NCBI GenBank assembly: GCA_014191195.1
Contig: BJGZ01000002.1
Span: 124,001-188,000 of the forward strand
Direction: 5' to 3'
Length of the DNA stretch: 64,000 bases
Source of the DNA: Chlorobiota bacterium
GTDB taxonomy: Bacteria > Bacteroidota > Ignavibacteria > Kapaibacteriales > UBA961
Below the pieces are notes generated by a model. The model did no database searches. It was not told where the DNA came from and saw only the letters and a program-made list of their open reading frames with translations. Position 1 is the stretch's first letter, and every line of letters starts with the position of its first letter. The translations under genes were made by a program, and so were the position numbers. Of this stretch, positions 27,607 to 39,252 are shown piece after piece.

Positions 27607-29778
27607 ATGCATCACTTTGCGCATTTTCTTGTGAAAAAAAGTGTAAAAGCTATAGTTGGATTATCAATTATTGGCCTACTTAGTACAGACTTTGTATCGG
27701 CTCAAACACGTGTACCAGCTACCAATCCGATACGATTAACATCTAAGATTACAAAAGATGATAATCCCAAAACACTAAAAACTGTATTAACTCAATATAG
27801 CCATGGTGACCCAACAGTTCAAGAGCAATATACTCTAGAATTAATGAATAGGGCCAGAGCAAATCCAAAAGAAGAAGGACAACGCTTAATAAATACAGCC
27901 GATCCAGACGTTCAAAATTCTTTCACATATTTTAATGTTGCTAAGTCATTAGTTACAAGTCAATTTAATACATATCCTTCACGCCCACCATTAGCTTTTA
28001 ATGAAAAGTTACTTAAGGCTGCCAGAGATCATTCTCAAGATATGAAAGAAAAAGACTTTCAGGGTCATACTGGTTCAAATGGAAGTGTATTATCTGGAAG
28101 ATTAGATAAAGCAGCATATACTGGTTGGTCAAATTGTGGTGAGAATGTTTTTTCTTATGCTCAAAGTATGTGGCATGCACATGCAGGATTCAATGTGGAC
28201 TTTGGCCCAGACAATCAAGCTCAATTAGGCCATAGAGAAAATATTATGAATTTTGGAAATTATGTCTACACTGAAGTTGGTGTTGGCGTAAAAGAAGATA
28301 CCGATCCCTCTACCCAAGTAGGTAAATATATTGTTACTCATGATTTTGGCAAGCGTGGTGATGTATATGTTTTAGGTGTGGCATATAAAGACAATAATAA
28401 TAATGGTTTTTATGATATGGGTGAAGGCCTTCCTGGAATAACTATTAAGGTTTCTAAAGGGAATTATTTTGCCATTACATCGTCTTCTGGTGGATATGCT
28501 ATTCCTGTAACTGGAATTACTGGCTCGGTTACTTTAGAAGCATCTGGAACAGGCTTAGGTGGTACAATTACTAAAAATACAAGCCTTTCAGGAACAAATG
28601 TTAAAGTAGATTTTACTTCTGCTTTACCTGGACAAGTTTCTTTGATTTATCCTTCTAATGAAAGTACTGAAGCAATTAAAGATATTACATTTACTTGGTA
28701 TAAAAGCCCAGGAACAGTTTCGATGTACAATTTTGTATTATCAGAAACTGAAAACTTTACTTCCCCATTAATCAATGTTGAAATCACCGATACATCAAAT
28801 GTTGTAAAGGGTTTATTAAAAAATGCAAAAGATTATTTCTGGAAAGTAAGAGCTAAAACTCAAGCAGGTTGGGGTGATTTTGCTTCAGCTAATATGTTCC
28901 AAATTCGCATTTATCCAAAATATGTAAAGATTATCTCACCAGATAGTAATGCTCCAATTTTAAGAGATACAACTACTCTGTTATGGACAAGAACCGATAC
29001 AACAGCAATCAAATATTGGGTGCAAATGTGCGAGGATGAATGGTTTGAAACAAATGTAGTTGATGATTCCTCAATTGTTGGATCTGCAACTACACTAAAA
29101 GTAAATGTAGAATATGATAAAACGTATTTCTGGCGTATTTGTTCCAGAAATGCAGAACTTTGGAATGAGTTTAGCACACCTGGCGTATTTTACACAGTGC
29201 AAGTTCCACAAGGCATTCAATTAGTTGCACCAGCTAATGGATTTACTACATCAAATAAAAATATCCGCTTTACTTGGAATAAAGATCCAATGGAAAAAAT
29301 CATTGTAGATAATCCTTTCTATCCAAAAGGTATCTTTTATTGGTTTGAACTAGCTGAGGATTCAGAATTTTCAAAAATGTTTGTACGTGATACTGCTACA
29401 AAAGATTCTACCAAATTTATTGGTAATATGAAGCCAGGAATTACTTACTATTGGCATTTAAAAGCCCATCATGAAATGGGAGAAGGCCCCTTTGGTGAGA
29501 CTAGAACCGTTAAGATAACTGATCCGTCTTCTGTAGAAGATGATTTAAAAGCTGCTGGAATACTCTATCAATACACACAGAATGGTATTTCTCTTATTGC
29601 TCCTTCTTCATCTAAAACCTTAAAGGTTTCTGTTTATAGTATTGAAGGAAAAACACTCTTTAGCAATAATCACACACAATCTATGAATATAGAATGTCCA
29701 AATAATTCTGAAATTATCTATATTCATATTGAATATGGCTCAGCATCTTGGATTCTTCCAATGCAATGTATTCGTTAA
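27607..29778 (+). CDS. Secreted CAP/SCP-domain protein with SdrD-B-like and fibronectin III-like repeats
   Basis: 723 aa from ATG 27607, with signal peptide (IIGLLSTDFVSAQ). Residues about 75-225 form a CAP (SCP/PR1) domain: YTLELMNRARANPKEEG, AARDHSQDM, FQGHTGSNGS, NCGENV and LGHRENIMNF, including the expected His and Glu cavity residues. Next is an SdrD B-like Ca-binding unit (YKDNNNNGFYDMGEGLPGITI), then three fibronectin III-like repeats each starting near a LIYP, IISP or LVAP strand and holding a YFWKVRA or YFWRICS type motif. The end resembles a divergent type IX sorting tail (SVYSIEGKTLFS). Bacterial CAP proteins have varied or unknown activity. The frame runs back to GTG 27529, but promoter and ribosome-site evidence favours 27607. 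Confidence 0.85.
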   Translation: MHHFAHFLVKKSVKAIVGLSIIGLLSTDFVSAQTRVPATNPIRLTSKITKDDNPKTLKTVLTQYSHGDPTVQEQYTLELMNRARANPKEEGQRLINTADPDVQNSFTYFNVAKSLVTSQFNTYPSRPPLAFNEKLLKAARDHSQDMKEKDFQGHTGSNGSVLSGRLDKAAYTGWSNCGENVFSYAQSMWHAHAGFNVDFGPDNQAQLGHRENIMNFGNYVYTEVGVGVKEDTDPSTQVGKYIVTHDFGKRGDVYVLGVAYKDNNNNGFYDMGEGLPGITIKVSKGNYFAITSSSGGYAIPVTGITGSVTLEASGTGLGGTITKNTSLSGTNVKVDFTSALPGQVSLIYPSNESTEAIKDITFTWYKSPGTVSMYNFVLSETENFTSPLINVEITDTSNVVKGLLKNAKDYFWKVRAKTQAGWGDFASANMFQIRIYPKYVKIISPDSNAPILRDTTTLLWTRTDTTAIKYWVQMCEDEWFETNVVDDSSIVGSATTLKVNVEYDKTYFWRICSRNAELWNEFSTPGVFYTVQVPQGIQLVAPANGFTTSNKNIRFTWNKDPMEKIIVDNPFYPKGIFYWFELAEDSEFSKMFVRDTATKDSTKFIGNMKPGITYYWHLKAHHEMGEGPFGETRTVKITDPSSVEDDLKAAGILYQYTQNGISLIAPSSSKTLKVSVYSIEGKTLFSNNHTQSMNIECPNNSEIIYIHIEYGSASWILPMQCIR

Positions 29779-29797
29779 ACAATCTGACATAAAAAGT

Positions 29798-29828
29798 AAA
29801 AGGCCTTTGATATTTTCAAAGGCCTTTT
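29798..29828. terminator. Bidirectional terminator between CAP-domain gene and trmD
   Basis: Perfect 12-bp stem AAAAGGCCTTTG (29798-29809) with CAAAGGCCTTTT (29817-29828), 7-nt loop, T run on the plus strand and A run on the left arm side. It separates two convergent genes and can serve both. Confidence 0.88.
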
Positions 29829-29835
29829 TTTATGA

Positions 29836-30531
29836 TTACATATACTGTTTATATAAGTCAGGTCTTAATTGCTTCGTCTTTTCTATAGACTTCTCCAATC
29901 TCCATTTCTTAATCAATTCATGATTGCCACTTCTTAATACTTCGGGTACCTCTAAATCCCTAAACTTAGCTGGTCTAGTATAATGAGGACAATCCAATAA
30001 ACCATCATTCATAAATGCATCACTTAATGAAGATTCAGCATCACCTAATACGCCAGGAATTAATCGTACAATGGCATCAATAATCATTAAAGCAGGCAAT
30101 TCTCCCCCACTAACCACATAATCTCCAATAGATATTTCGGATGTGATTAAATTCTCTCTAATGCGCTGATCGATACCTTTATAATGTCCAGCTAAAAAGA
30201 TAATATTACCACATAAAGAAAGAGAATTTGCCATGTCTTGATGAAATTTTTGTCCATCAGGACTCATATACATAATATGATCATATGTTCTTTCTGCTTT
30301 CAATTGTTCTATGCAAGCAAAAATAGGCTCACATTGCAATATCATTCCTGCGCCACCCCCAAAAGGAGTATCATCTATATGTTTATATGTATCGGTTGCA
30401 TAATCATGTAAATTATGGACATGAATTTCCACCAATTGTTTGTCTTGAGCTCTTTTAAGAATACTAGTTTGCAAGGGAGATATGAAGATATCAGGGACAG
30501 CAGAAATCAAATCTATGCGTAATAAACTCAT
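29836..30531 (-). CDS. trmD: tRNA (guanine-N1)-methyltransferase TrmD
   Basis: SPOUT-class enzyme making m1G37 in tRNAs with a G36-G37 anticodon context. Family motifs are RIDLISAVPDIF, DDTPFGGGAGMILQ, FLAGHYKGIDQRI, EISIGDYVVSGGELPAL, and the C-terminal LDCPHYTRPAKF, which forms part of the trefoil-knot SAM site and the substrate loop. Length (231 aa) is standard. It is usually found with rpsP, rimM and rplS; here it is instead the last gene of a three-gene group with an unknown membrane protein and a HicB-like protein, 3 nt apart. Confidence 0.96.
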   Translation of the reverse strand: MSLLRIDLISAVPDIFISPLQTSILKRAQDKQLVEIHVHNLHDYATDTYKHIDDTPFGGGAGMILQCEPIFACIEQLKAERTYDHIMYMSPDGQKFHQDMANSLSLCGNIIFLAGHYKGIDQRIRENLITSEISIGDYVVSGGELPALMIIDAIVRLIPGVLGDAESSLSDAFMNDGLLDCPHYTRPAKFRDLEVPEVLRSGNHELIKKWRLEKSIEKTKQLRPDLYKQYM

Positions 30532-30534
30532 ATC

Positions 30535-31176
30535 TTATCCGATAATAGAATGTAAATAAATGAGTATTTCATCGGCATGCAAATAGGTTATATAACATAG
30601 AAAATAAAAAAGGACAGCATCCCAAGAATTACGGGTAACATTCCTTAGATGCGCTGCAAAAAGTGATATGATATATATACAAGCTAATATGGATACAGTT
30701 AGTATTGTTTTATCTAAGATAAAACTAAAAAAAACGAGAGAGAGAATACTGCTACATTGTATACCTATCCATGCACTAAAACCTCTTCTATTCATAAATT
30801 CTACAAAATATCCCATGCATAAAATAATACAGGCAATTGCCAATTGTACTTGTTCTGGTTGAATGAATGATGCATAGGTGTAATCTGTTAAAATAAGACT
30901 ATATCCATAACCACATAAAAAACCTCTTAACATTAATGCCGGAAGAAAACTTGAACCAGGCATTGCAGAAAATCCAATTGCAGCTGGATGTATTGATTTT
31001 GAAATAAAGAATAAAAAAAAGAGTATCAGATATATCAAGATCATAGGATATAACATAGCTGCCATTATCATAATTGCAATGCTAGTTAATCCTATTGATA
31101 TTTCATGCGATTCAGTAAAAAGAATAATCTGAATTGGAAATTTATCACGATATTGAAGCATATCAGCGGTTTTCAA
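30535..31176 (-). CDS. Unknown polytopic membrane protein
   Basis: 213-aa protein with about six hydrophobic segments (for example IGLTSIAIMIMAAML, PMILIYLILFFLFF, QLAIACIILCMGYF, LTVSILACIYIISLFAA). No conserved motif or family is recognised. It lies 3 nt upstream of trmD and 5 nt downstream of the HicB-like gene on the minus strand, so it is probably cotranscribed with both. Function cannot be inferred. Confidence 0.7.
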   Translation of the reverse strand: MKTADMLQYRDKFPIQIILFTESHEISIGLTSIAIMIMAAMLYPMILIYLILFFLFFISKSIHPAAIGFSAMPGSSFLPALMLRGFLCGYGYSLILTDYTYASFIQPEQVQLAIACIILCMGYFVEFMNRRGFSAWIGIQCSSILSLVFFSFILDKTILTVSILACIYIISLFAAHLRNVTRNSWDAVLFYFLCYITYLHADEILIYLHSIIG

Positions 31177-31181
31177 GGAAA

Positions 31182-31376
31182 TTAACCTAATTGTTTTTTT
31201 ATATCTTCAATATAGACAAGAATATATTCCTTCATTGCATTTTCTACTTCTTCATGCGCAGTTCCTTTTATCATATGTGCAAGTTGTGGACAATATGATG
31301 CATAATTAGCATCATTATCATAACGTCTTATTAGAACATCATAATCCGAAGGATTTGTGCTTGTATTCGTGCTCAT
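31182..31376 (-). CDS. HicB-like small protein (no HicA partner)
   Basis: 64-aa protein from ATG 31376 (MSTNTSTNPSDY). The core DVLIRRYDNDANYASYCPQLAHMIKGTAHEEVENAMKEYI follows the HicB/YcfA-partner pattern of a short beta-strand, YCPxL, then GxTxEEAxxxxxxxI. No DNA-binding C-terminal domain is present and no HicA toxin is adjacent, so it is a solo HicB-like protein rather than a recognisable toxin-antitoxin pair. A longer frame opens at 31424, but ATG 31376 gives the usual family start. It heads the group with the membrane protein and trmD. A TAATTTTG-like element (minus strand, 31429-31436) upstream could be its -7 box. Confidence 0.7.
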   Translation of the reverse strand: MSTNTSTNPSDYDVLIRRYDNDANYASYCPQLAHMIKGTAHEEVENAMKEYILVYIEDIKKQLG

Positions 31377-31565
31377 AGTTTCTCTATAAAGTAAGGTGAA
31401 AGAAGATTCTGAATTGTATATCACACAACAAAATTACATTAATTTAGCGTAAATTTGCCATTGCTTTACAGCATTATATTCTCTCAGACTTATACGTGTT
31501 TATAGAGAATGAATTCCCTATTGGATTCTGTTCTTGTATCGTTATACTATTAATTAAGTGTCCAT

Positions 31566-33974
31566 ATGTTTATCAAGAAAAAATTGCTCTTTATTTGCCT
31601 ATATCTTATAGGTATGATATCTATTCATGCACAAGAAACATATCATAAGGTCATCATTCATAATCCCGATGGCATCGGAATTCCTCAGCTTATTCAGTAT
31701 GGCTTAGATGCAGATCATGGAATGGAAATAAAAAGTAAAACGATAGAATGCATTATTTCTCATTCATCATATAAGTCTTTGAAAAACAATGGTATTAATG
31801 TAGATATTGCTGTGCCTGATATGCAAGAATATTATGCTGAGAAGCTTAAATCAGCACAAAATCAAGCAGTAAAAGATCAATTAATCCCTAAAAATCTAAT
31901 AAAACCAGATAATTTCAATACAGGATCAATGGGCGGATATTATACGCTAGAAGAAATCTATAATGAAATGAAAAAAATGCAAGAATTTTCCCCGGAATAT
32001 ATTGGGAAGCCCGATACACTTGGATATACAGGTGAAAATAGACCAATTCTTTCTTGGCAAATCACCTCGCAACCATTTAAACAATTACCTAAAACATTGT
32101 ATACCGCATTGCATCATGCAAGAGAACCAGCAGGTGCAACTACACTTATATATTTTCTTTGGGATTTATTAGAAAAAGGTAAAAAAGGAGATACCCAGGC
32201 ACAATATCTCTTGGCTAATAGATTATTGGTGATGATACCATGTTTAAATCCGGATGGTTATGCATTTAATCAAGAACAAAAACCACAAGGTGGTGGACTT
32301 TGGAGAAAAAATAGACGAATCATAGATGCAGAAAATGGAGTAGATCTTAATCGTAATTATGGACCAGAAACATATTGGAATGCTAATAATGGTGGTTCTT
32401 CTACAGATCCCAAATCTGATGTCTACAGAGGTGAAAAACCATTTAGTGAGCCCGAAACGCAAGCAATTAAAAGACTTTGCGAAACATATCAATTTGGCTT
32501 CATTATGAATTATCATACATACAGCAATTTATTTATTTATCCATTTGCAGCGATATCTCAAGAAACACCCGATTCTATGCTATTAAGAGGCTTTGCTGCT
32601 GATATAACACGATATAATAAATATTCAGCTGGTAGAGATTTAGAAACTGTAGGTTATACTACAAGAGGAAATTCTGATGATTGGGCATATAGTACTTTTG
32701 GAGCAATGGCATTTACTCCAGAAGTGGGTAATCGATTCGAAGGATTTTGGCCTGGAATTCAAAGAATTATACCACTTGCTGCAGAGAATCTTCATTGCAA
32801 TTATCAAGGATTATGGAGTTCTGCCGATAATATATGTTTAAGACAAGCAGTTCAAAATATATCAACATTACAAGATGATGGTGGAATAATAGATATAGAT
32901 TTTCAAAATATTGGTAGGTTATCAGCTGATTCACTTACGCTGATTTCTATTAGATTTTTGAATGATTACATAATCAAAAGTGATACATCATTTGGTATGA
33001 AATATATTAAATCAGGTGATTTTATTCGAGCTTCAATCTCCTATCGTTTACAAAAGAATTTTCGAAATGGTGATACTGTTCCTTTTATCGTTTCAAGAAA
33101 TCAATATGGCGTAATAAGGTCTGATACTTTATCTATGCGATTATATAAACCAGAAATCATTCCTGTTTTTTCAACGATAAAAGATACCTCAAACTTTATC
33201 TTAAATTCATGGAAGCCAATATATATTAAACAATTAAATTCTTATGCTTTAACCGATAGTCCAAGCAAGAATTATATACCACAAGTCGATTCATATACCG
33301 AATCCTCTGTATTATTTGATCTATCACAATATCGTGCTGCAGAATTTCAATTTATTGCTAAATGGAGTATTGAACCTAGGTCAGATTTTGCAGTAGTACA
33401 GTTATCTGATAATGAAGGTAGAACATGGAATTCTTTACAAACTTCAAGAATGAAGCTTGGTTCAGGTATTGGAGGTGGTAAACAAGACCCCAAAAGTTAT
33501 GGCTTTGAAGGAAATTTTCCTGATTGGGAATATCAAACTGTATCTTTACAGGATTATATTGGAAAAAAAATCAAACTTCGTTTTGGTGTGTTAAGTGATG
33601 AAGGTGCTGAATTTGATGGTTTTTATATTCGTGATGCAAAAATACTTGGATTCCAAGATACAATGAGTGATATCAAAGATACACCTCAAAATTCTCATGA
33701 ATTTGTGTCTGAATTATTTCCAAATCCAGTGTCTTCTCCTACTATATATATTACTTTAGCCTATAAACAAGCTCAATTACCTGCAATGAATTATCGGTTA
33801 ATGATTCATGATATTAAAGGAAAAGAATTATATAGACAATCATATTCTACTCTAGGAAGTAATGAAGAAATAATACCAATCAATGTATCAGGTTTCTCTA
33901 ATGGAATGTATACAGTCTCGATTTATGTGGATGATTCAATAGTATATTCTCATTCATTACACATCGCATATTAA
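31566..33974 (+). CDS. Secreted M14 zinc carboxypeptidase with type IX sorting tail
   Basis: 802-aa exported metallocarboxypeptidase. Signal peptide (IGMISIHAQ), a propeptide-like region to about residue 120, then the M14 catalytic domain: zinc ligands His184 and Glu187 in HHAREPAG and His315 in MNYHTYSN, substrate-binding GVDLNRNYG, and catalytic Glu384 in FTPEVGN. A beta-sandwich domain follows (about 540-690, FDLSQYRAAEFQFIAKWSIEP, resembling an immune-inhibitor-A-like MAM/jelly-roll fold). The C-terminal tail ELFPNPVSS...GMYTVSIY is of type IX sorting type. Predicted to trim C-terminal residues of extracellular peptides for nutrition. The next gene overlaps its stop by one base (TAATG). 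Confidence 0.92.
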   Translation: MFIKKKLLFICLYLIGMISIHAQETYHKVIIHNPDGIGIPQLIQYGLDADHGMEIKSKTIECIISHSSYKSLKNNGINVDIAVPDMQEYYAEKLKSAQNQAVKDQLIPKNLIKPDNFNTGSMGGYYTLEEIYNEMKKMQEFSPEYIGKPDTLGYTGENRPILSWQITSQPFKQLPKTLYTALHHAREPAGATTLIYFLWDLLEKGKKGDTQAQYLLANRLLVMIPCLNPDGYAFNQEQKPQGGGLWRKNRRIIDAENGVDLNRNYGPETYWNANNGGSSTDPKSDVYRGEKPFSEPETQAIKRLCETYQFGFIMNYHTYSNLFIYPFAAISQETPDSMLLRGFAADITRYNKYSAGRDLETVGYTTRGNSDDWAYSTFGAMAFTPEVGNRFEGFWPGIQRIIPLAAENLHCNYQGLWSSADNICLRQAVQNISTLQDDGGIIDIDFQNIGRLSADSLTLISIRFLNDYIIKSDTSFGMKYIKSGDFIRASISYRLQKNFRNGDTVPFIVSRNQYGVIRSDTLSMRLYKPEIIPVFSTIKDTSNFILNSWKPIYIKQLNSYALTDSPSKNYIPQVDSYTESSVLFDLSQYRAAEFQFIAKWSIEPRSDFAVVQLSDNEGRTWNSLQTSRMKLGSGIGGGKQDPKSYGFEGNFPDWEYQTVSLQDYIGKKIKLRFGVLSDEGAEFDGFYIRDAKILGFQDTMSDIKDTPQNSHEFVSELFPNPVSSPTIYITLAYKQAQLPAMNYRLMIHDIKGKELYRQSYSTLGSNEEIIPINVSGFSNGMYTVSIYVDDSIVYSHSLHIAY

Positions 33975-34795
33975 TGAAAAATATATATATCAATCATTGG
34001 TATCAAAGGCTTTTAGCAGGTTTAATGCTTGTATTGATATATATAGGAATCTCATTACTTTTTCCTGCTTTTCAACTATTTGGTATTTGGCTTCTTCCAT
34101 TTGGTATGATAGCAATTGAGTATATGCGCGGTGGTAATACAAGCACTGCTGGTTTTGCATTAGATTCTTATACAATAAAAGAAATAGTGATAGGAACTCT
34201 GTCCGGAATTATACCTATACTACTTGCAATAGTTATCCTTTTCAGTGCTGGTATGCTATCGATAGAGTATGGGAAAGGTATTTCTTTTTCAACTATGATG
34301 ATTATATTTTCTTCAGCTTTATTGGAAGAATGTATTTTTAGGGGGATAATATTTCAGGCTTTAGCAGATAGATTCTCTCCAACTAGAACTATTATCATTA
34401 TTTCTATTGTATTTTCATTATTGCATCTATCAAATCCCAATGCAGATCTGATATCAACAATAAATACGTTTTTGGCTAATTGTTTCATGAGTATAGCTTG
34501 GTATCGTAGTAAAGCACTTTGGTTGCCAATTTTGTATCATGCATCTTGGAATATTACACAAAGTGCTGTAGGAATAGAGATCAGCGGAATTAAATTTGGT
34601 GATGGTTTTTTAAAAACAACAATACATGACTCAATATTTTCCTCGTTTTTTATAGGCCCATATGGTATTGAAGGAACTGTATATTGTACTATTGTTTTGC
34701 TTCTTTTAATTGCATATACATATACATTAGGAAACTCGCCAATTCGTCATGCCACATTGTTCAGATTAATGTATCCAAACATTCAATCTTCATGA
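33974..34795 (+). CDS. CPBP-family intramembrane metalloprotease
   Basis: 273-aa membrane protein of the CAAX protease/bacteriocin-processing (CPBP, Rce1-like) family. The active-site motifs are LEECIFRG (EExxxR), FSLLHLSN (FxxxH) and LYHASWN (HxxxN/D type). About eight hydrophobic spans. Family members cleave membrane-bound substrates, but the substrate here is unknown. It overlaps the carboxypeptidase stop by one base, so the two are probably translationally coupled. Confidence 0.9.
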   Translation: MKNIYINHWYQRLLAGLMLVLIYIGISLLFPAFQLFGIWLLPFGMIAIEYMRGGNTSTAGFALDSYTIKEIVIGTLSGIIPILLAIVILFSAGMLSIEYGKGISFSTMMIIFSSALLEECIFRGIIFQALADRFSPTRTIIIISIVFSLLHLSNPNADLISTINTFLANCFMSIAWYRSKALWLPILYHASWNITQSAVGIEISGIKFGDGFLKTTIHDSIFSSFFIGPYGIEGTVYCTIVLLLLIAYTYTLGNSPIRHATLFRLMYPNIQSS

Positions 34796-34836
34796 TCATC
34801 ATTAATCATATTCTTGTTTCAGTATAATTATTAATT

Positions 34837-35985
34837 ATGAAAATCTTACTAGTATTATTTTTCTGTTGTATGTGTTCAACAAGTACATTGAAAGCCCAAT
34901 GGATAATGATGAGATCTGATGCAGATACATTGGTTCAAATGGGCGCAACAATGATTTATAATATGGAATTTGATGCTGCAAGTGCATTGTTTAATAAAGT
35001 TATCAATCTATATCCTAAAAATCCTGCAGGATATTTTCTTGATGCAATGGTAGAATGGTGGCGAATTCAAGCAGACAGAAAAAGCAAACAAAATGATGAA
35101 AAGTTCCTCTATAAATGTGCTCAAGTAATAACATTATGTGATGAATTATTAGAAGCCAATCCAAATGATTTATCAGCACTATTTTTTAAAGGTGGAGCCT
35201 TAGGATTTAGAGGAAGATTTTATGCCGGCAGAGAATCATGGTTAAAAGCAGCAGATGATGGACATGTAGCATTTGAAATATTGCAAAGATGTCACCAAAT
35301 TGCTCCAGGAAATCACGATATCATGTTAGGAACAGGTTTATATAATTATTATGCAGCCGTATTACCAGAACAATATCCAGTATTAGCAAGTGTGATGATG
35401 TTTTTGCCTAAAGGAGATAAGAATCTAGGTCTCATGCAATTATCAGCAGCAGGAAGAAGTGCTAAATATGCAAAAACAGAAGCCAAAGTTTCCTTGTTAC
35501 AAGCATATTTTCAATTTGAAAAAAATCCATCAGAAGCCTTAAAAGTAGCCCAAGACTTATTAAATCAATATCCCCAAAACCCATATTTTCACAGATATGT
35601 TGGAAGATGTCAAGTTATGATGGGAATGTATCCACAGATGGAACAAACATGGAGAAATGCAGTACAGGCATGCATTGATAAAAAAGTAGGATATGATCAA
35701 CAAACCGCCAGAGAAGCCATGTACTATGTTGGTTTAGCATTAATGAATAGAAAAGAATTAGACTCATCATTAAAATATTTTTACAAATGTGATGAAGCAG
35801 GAAGATTTTTGGATGAAGATGTTTCTGGATTTACAGTCAAAGTAAATCTAAAAATTGGCAATATATATGATATCAGAGGGCAAAGAGAATTAGCAATTCA
35901 GCAGTATAAAAAAGTATTAGCATGGGAAGAAAGACAAAATTCACATGAAGAAGCTAAAAGATATTTGCAAAATTCTTATAAATAA
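34837..35985 (+). CDS. Exported TPR-repeat protein
   Basis: 382 aa with signal peptide ([21 protein letters not shown]). The rest is helical with tetratricopeptide-like units: [46 protein letters not shown], and [23 protein letters not shown], ending in [19 protein letters not shown] central part contains [24 protein letters not shown]. No enzyme motif. Such proteins usually mediate envelope protein contacts. It lies 41 nt after the CPBP gene and 25 nt before the mutase start. Confidence 0.82.
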   Translation: MKILLVLFFCCMCSTSTLKAQWIMMRSDADTLVQMGATMIYNMEFDAASALFNKVINLYPKNPAGYFLDAMVEWWRIQADRKSKQNDEKFLYKCAQVITLCDELLEANPNDLSALFFKGGALGFRGRFYAGRESWLKAADDGHVAFEILQRCHQIAPGNHDIMLGTGLYNYYAAVLPEQYPVLASVMMFLPKGDKNLGLMQLSAAGRSAKYAKTEAKVSLLQAYFQFEKNPSEALKVAQDLLNQYPQNPYFHRYVGRCQVMMGMYPQMEQTWRNAVQACIDKKVGYDQQTAREAMYYVGLALMNRKELDSSLKYFYKCDEAGRFLDEDVSGFTVKVNLKIGNIYDIRGQRELAIQQYKKVLAWEERQNSHEEAKRYLQNSYK

Positions 35986-36000
35986 TAATTTTCTTCTACT

Positions 36001-36004
36001 GGAG
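36001..36004 (+). promoter_or_regulatory. Ribosome binding site deciding the methylmalonyl-CoA mutase start
   Basis: GGAG lies 6 nt before GTG 36011. An ATG further upstream (35945) would force a 41-bp overlap with the TPR gene and add a non-family N-terminus, so the GTG start is preferred. Confidence 0.6.
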
Positions 36005-36010
36005 AATAGC

Positions 36011-38155
36011 GTGTCTGAACTTGAACAGAATGCATATCTTTCTTGGAAAGCTATTGCACAGAAAGAATTGAAAAATCAATCTCCTGATTTACTTGAAAAA
36101 GTAAATGCAGAAGGAATTACTATTAAACCCTTATATACTGCAGCAGATCTAGAATCATTAGCTATTCAAGAATCTATGCCAGGTATATTCCCTTTTACTC
36201 GTGGTCCATATGCTACAATGTATGCAAATAGGCCTTGGACTATCAGGCAATATGCTGGTTTTTCTACTGCTGCAGAATCCAATGCTTTTTATAGAAGAAA
36301 TCTTGCTGCCGGACAAAAAGGGTTATCCGTAGCTTTCGATTTAGCAACTCATCGCGGCTTTGATTCTGATCATCCCAGAGTAGTTGGTGATGTTGGAAAA
36401 GCTGGTGTTGCAATCGATAGCGTAGAAGATATGAAAATTCTCTTCGATCAAATCCCTTTAGATACGATGTCAGTTTCCATGACAATGAACGGCGCTGTTA
36501 TCCCAATATTAGCCATGTTTATTGTTGCTGCCGAAGAACAAGGAGTTCAACAACATCAATTATCTGGTACAATTCAAAATGATATTCTTAAAGAATTTAT
36601 GGTTCGGAATACATTCATATATCCTCCAGAACCTTCAATGCGAATTGTTGCTGATATTATCGAATATACTAGCAAGCATATGCCCAAATTCAATAGCATT
36701 AGTATAAGCGGTTATCATATGCATGAAGCCGGTGCAAGTGCTGTTCAAGAAATGGCCTTTACCGTTGCAGATGGACTAGAATATGTACGCATAGCCTTAG
36801 CAAAAGGTTTAGATATTGATGAATTTGCCCCAAGACTTTCATTCTTTTGGGGTATTGGAATGAATTTCTTTATGGAAATTGCCAAAATGCGTGCTGCCAG
36901 ACGCTTATGGGCAGAACAAATAAAACAGTTCTCACCCAAAAAAAATAGCTCACTAATATTAAGAACACATTGCCAAACCTCTGGTTGGTCTTTAGCTGCT
37001 CAAGATCCTTATAATAATATCATTAGAACTACAATCGAAGCGATGGCTGCTGTATTAGGCGGCACTCAATCACTTCATACGAATTCATTTGATGAAGCTT
37101 TAGGATTACCTACAGATGCATCCGCCAGAATTGCCAGAAATACTCAATTAATTATTGCTGAAGAAACACATATTACTGAAGTAGCTGATCCAATGGGTGG
37201 TTCTTATTATGTAGAATCCTTAACAGAATCATTATATCAAGAAGCTAAAAAGATTATTGCAGAAATAGAATCCATTGGTGGTATGACAAAAGCAATCCAA
37301 ATGGGAATTCCCAAAAGGCTTATCGAAGAATCTGCTGCAAGAAAACAAGCTTTAATCGATCAAAAACAAGAAATTATCGTAGGTGTAAATAAGTATGTGC
37401 CAGATGAACAAACTGAAGTAGATGTATTAGATATCGATAATACAACTGTTAGAGCATTTCAAATTGAATTATTACAGACCATAAAACAAAATCGAGACCA
37501 AAAAGCAGTTCAAGAATCTTTAACTGCATTATATACTATAGCTGAAAATAATTCTGGGAATCTTTTAGAAGCTGCCATTCATGCTGCTCGATTAAGAGCA
37601 ACTCTTGGAGAAATTTCCGAAGTAATGGCTTCATCATTTGGACGATATGAATCACAGGTATCAATAGTAAGTGGAGTATATGCACATTATAATGAACATA
37701 ATGAAGGATTTCATGCTGTGCAAAATGAAATAATCGCTTTTGAACAAAAATATGGAAGGCGTCCAAGAATTATGGTTGCCAAACTTGGACAAGACGGACA
37801 TGATCGCGGGGCGCATGTTATTGCTACTGGCTTTGCAGATGCTGGTTATGATGTCGATTTAGGACCATTATTCCAAACACCTGAAGAAGCTGCAAGACAA
37901 GCCATAGAAAGCGATGTCCATGTAATTGGGATTTCTAGTCAAGCGGCAGGACATAAAACCTTGATTCCCCTTTTGATTGAAGAATTACATAAACAAGGTT
38001 CATCTGATATCATTGTAGTTGCTGGAGGAGTAATTCCACCAAAAGATTATGAGGAACTCTATCATGCTGGAGTTAAGGCTATATTTGGTCCTGGAACAAA
38101 TGTATTGGATGCTGCCCGAGAAGTTCTCCATAAAATAGATCAAACTCTTAGTTAA
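36011..38155 (+). CDS. scpA: Methylmalonyl-CoA mutase, catalytic chain
   Basis: Adenosylcobalamin-dependent mutase that interconverts methylmalonyl-CoA and succinyl-CoA, linking propionate metabolism to the TCA cycle. The N-terminal TIM barrel carries [40 protein letters not shown] and [11 protein letters not shown]. The C-terminal B12-binding domain has DGHDRG with the cobalt-ligand His597, then [12 protein letters not shown] and the GG loop [15 protein letters not shown]. Length is 714 aa from GTG 36011, equal to the single-chain E. coli type. No small subunit gene (mutA) or epimerase is adjacent. It ends at a clear terminator. Confidence 0.95.
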   Translation: MSELEQNAYLSWKAIAQKELKNQSPDLLEKVNAEGITIKPLYTAADLESLAIQESMPGIFPFTRGPYATMYANRPWTIRQYAGFSTAAESNAFYRRNLAAGQKGLSVAFDLATHRGFDSDHPRVVGDVGKAGVAIDSVEDMKILFDQIPLDTMSVSMTMNGAVIPILAMFIVAAEEQGVQQHQLSGTIQNDILKEFMVRNTFIYPPEPSMRIVADIIEYTSKHMPKFNSISISGYHMHEAGASAVQEMAFTVADGLEYVRIALAKGLDIDEFAPRLSFFWGIGMNFFMEIAKMRAARRLWAEQIKQFSPKKNSSLILRTHCQTSGWSLAAQDPYNNIIRTTIEAMAAVLGGTQSLHTNSFDEALGLPTDASARIARNTQLIIAEETHITEVADPMGGSYYVESLTESLYQEAKKIIAEIESIGGMTKAIQMGIPKRLIEESAARKQALIDQKQEIIVGVNKYVPDEQTEVDVLDIDNTTVRAFQIELLQTIKQNRDQKAVQESLTALYTIAENNSGNLLEAAIHAARLRATLGEISEVMASSFGRYESQVSIVSGVYAHYNEHNEGFHAVQNEIIAFEQKYGRRPRIMVAKLGQDGHDRGAHVIATGFADAGYDVDLGPLFQTPEEAARQAIESDVHVIGISSQAAGHKTLIPLLIEELHKQGSSDIIVVAGGVIPPKDYEELYHAGVKAIFGPGTNVLDAAREVLHKIDQTLS

Positions 38156-38160
38156 AACAC

Positions 38161-38190
38161 AAAAGGCATTCAATAAAATGAATGCCTTTT
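38161..38190. terminator. Terminator between methylmalonyl-CoA mutase and gapA
   Basis: Perfect 12-bp stem AAAAGGCATTCA (38161-38172) with TGAATGCCTTTT (38179-38190), 6-nt loop, T run on the plus strand and A-rich left flank. The two genes are convergent, so it may act in both directions. Confidence 0.88.
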
Positions 38191-38211
38191 TTATGATTAA
38201 GCTTATATATT

Positions 38212-39204
<993 letters not shown>

Positions 39205-39252
39205 TCAATTTCCTTGAAAAGAAATAAGAGATAAATCAGAATTCAACTTAAA

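Noticed and set aside
31441-31455. AATTTA-GCG-TAAATT inverted repeat upstream of the carboxypeptidase gene
   Set aside because: Short and AT-rich, with no match to a known operator; it may only overlap a TAAATTTG promoter-like element.
35945-36010. 22-codon N-terminal extension of methylmalonyl-CoA mutase
   Set aside because: It overlaps the TPR gene by 41 bp, lacks family similarity, and GTG 36011 has a good ribosome site.
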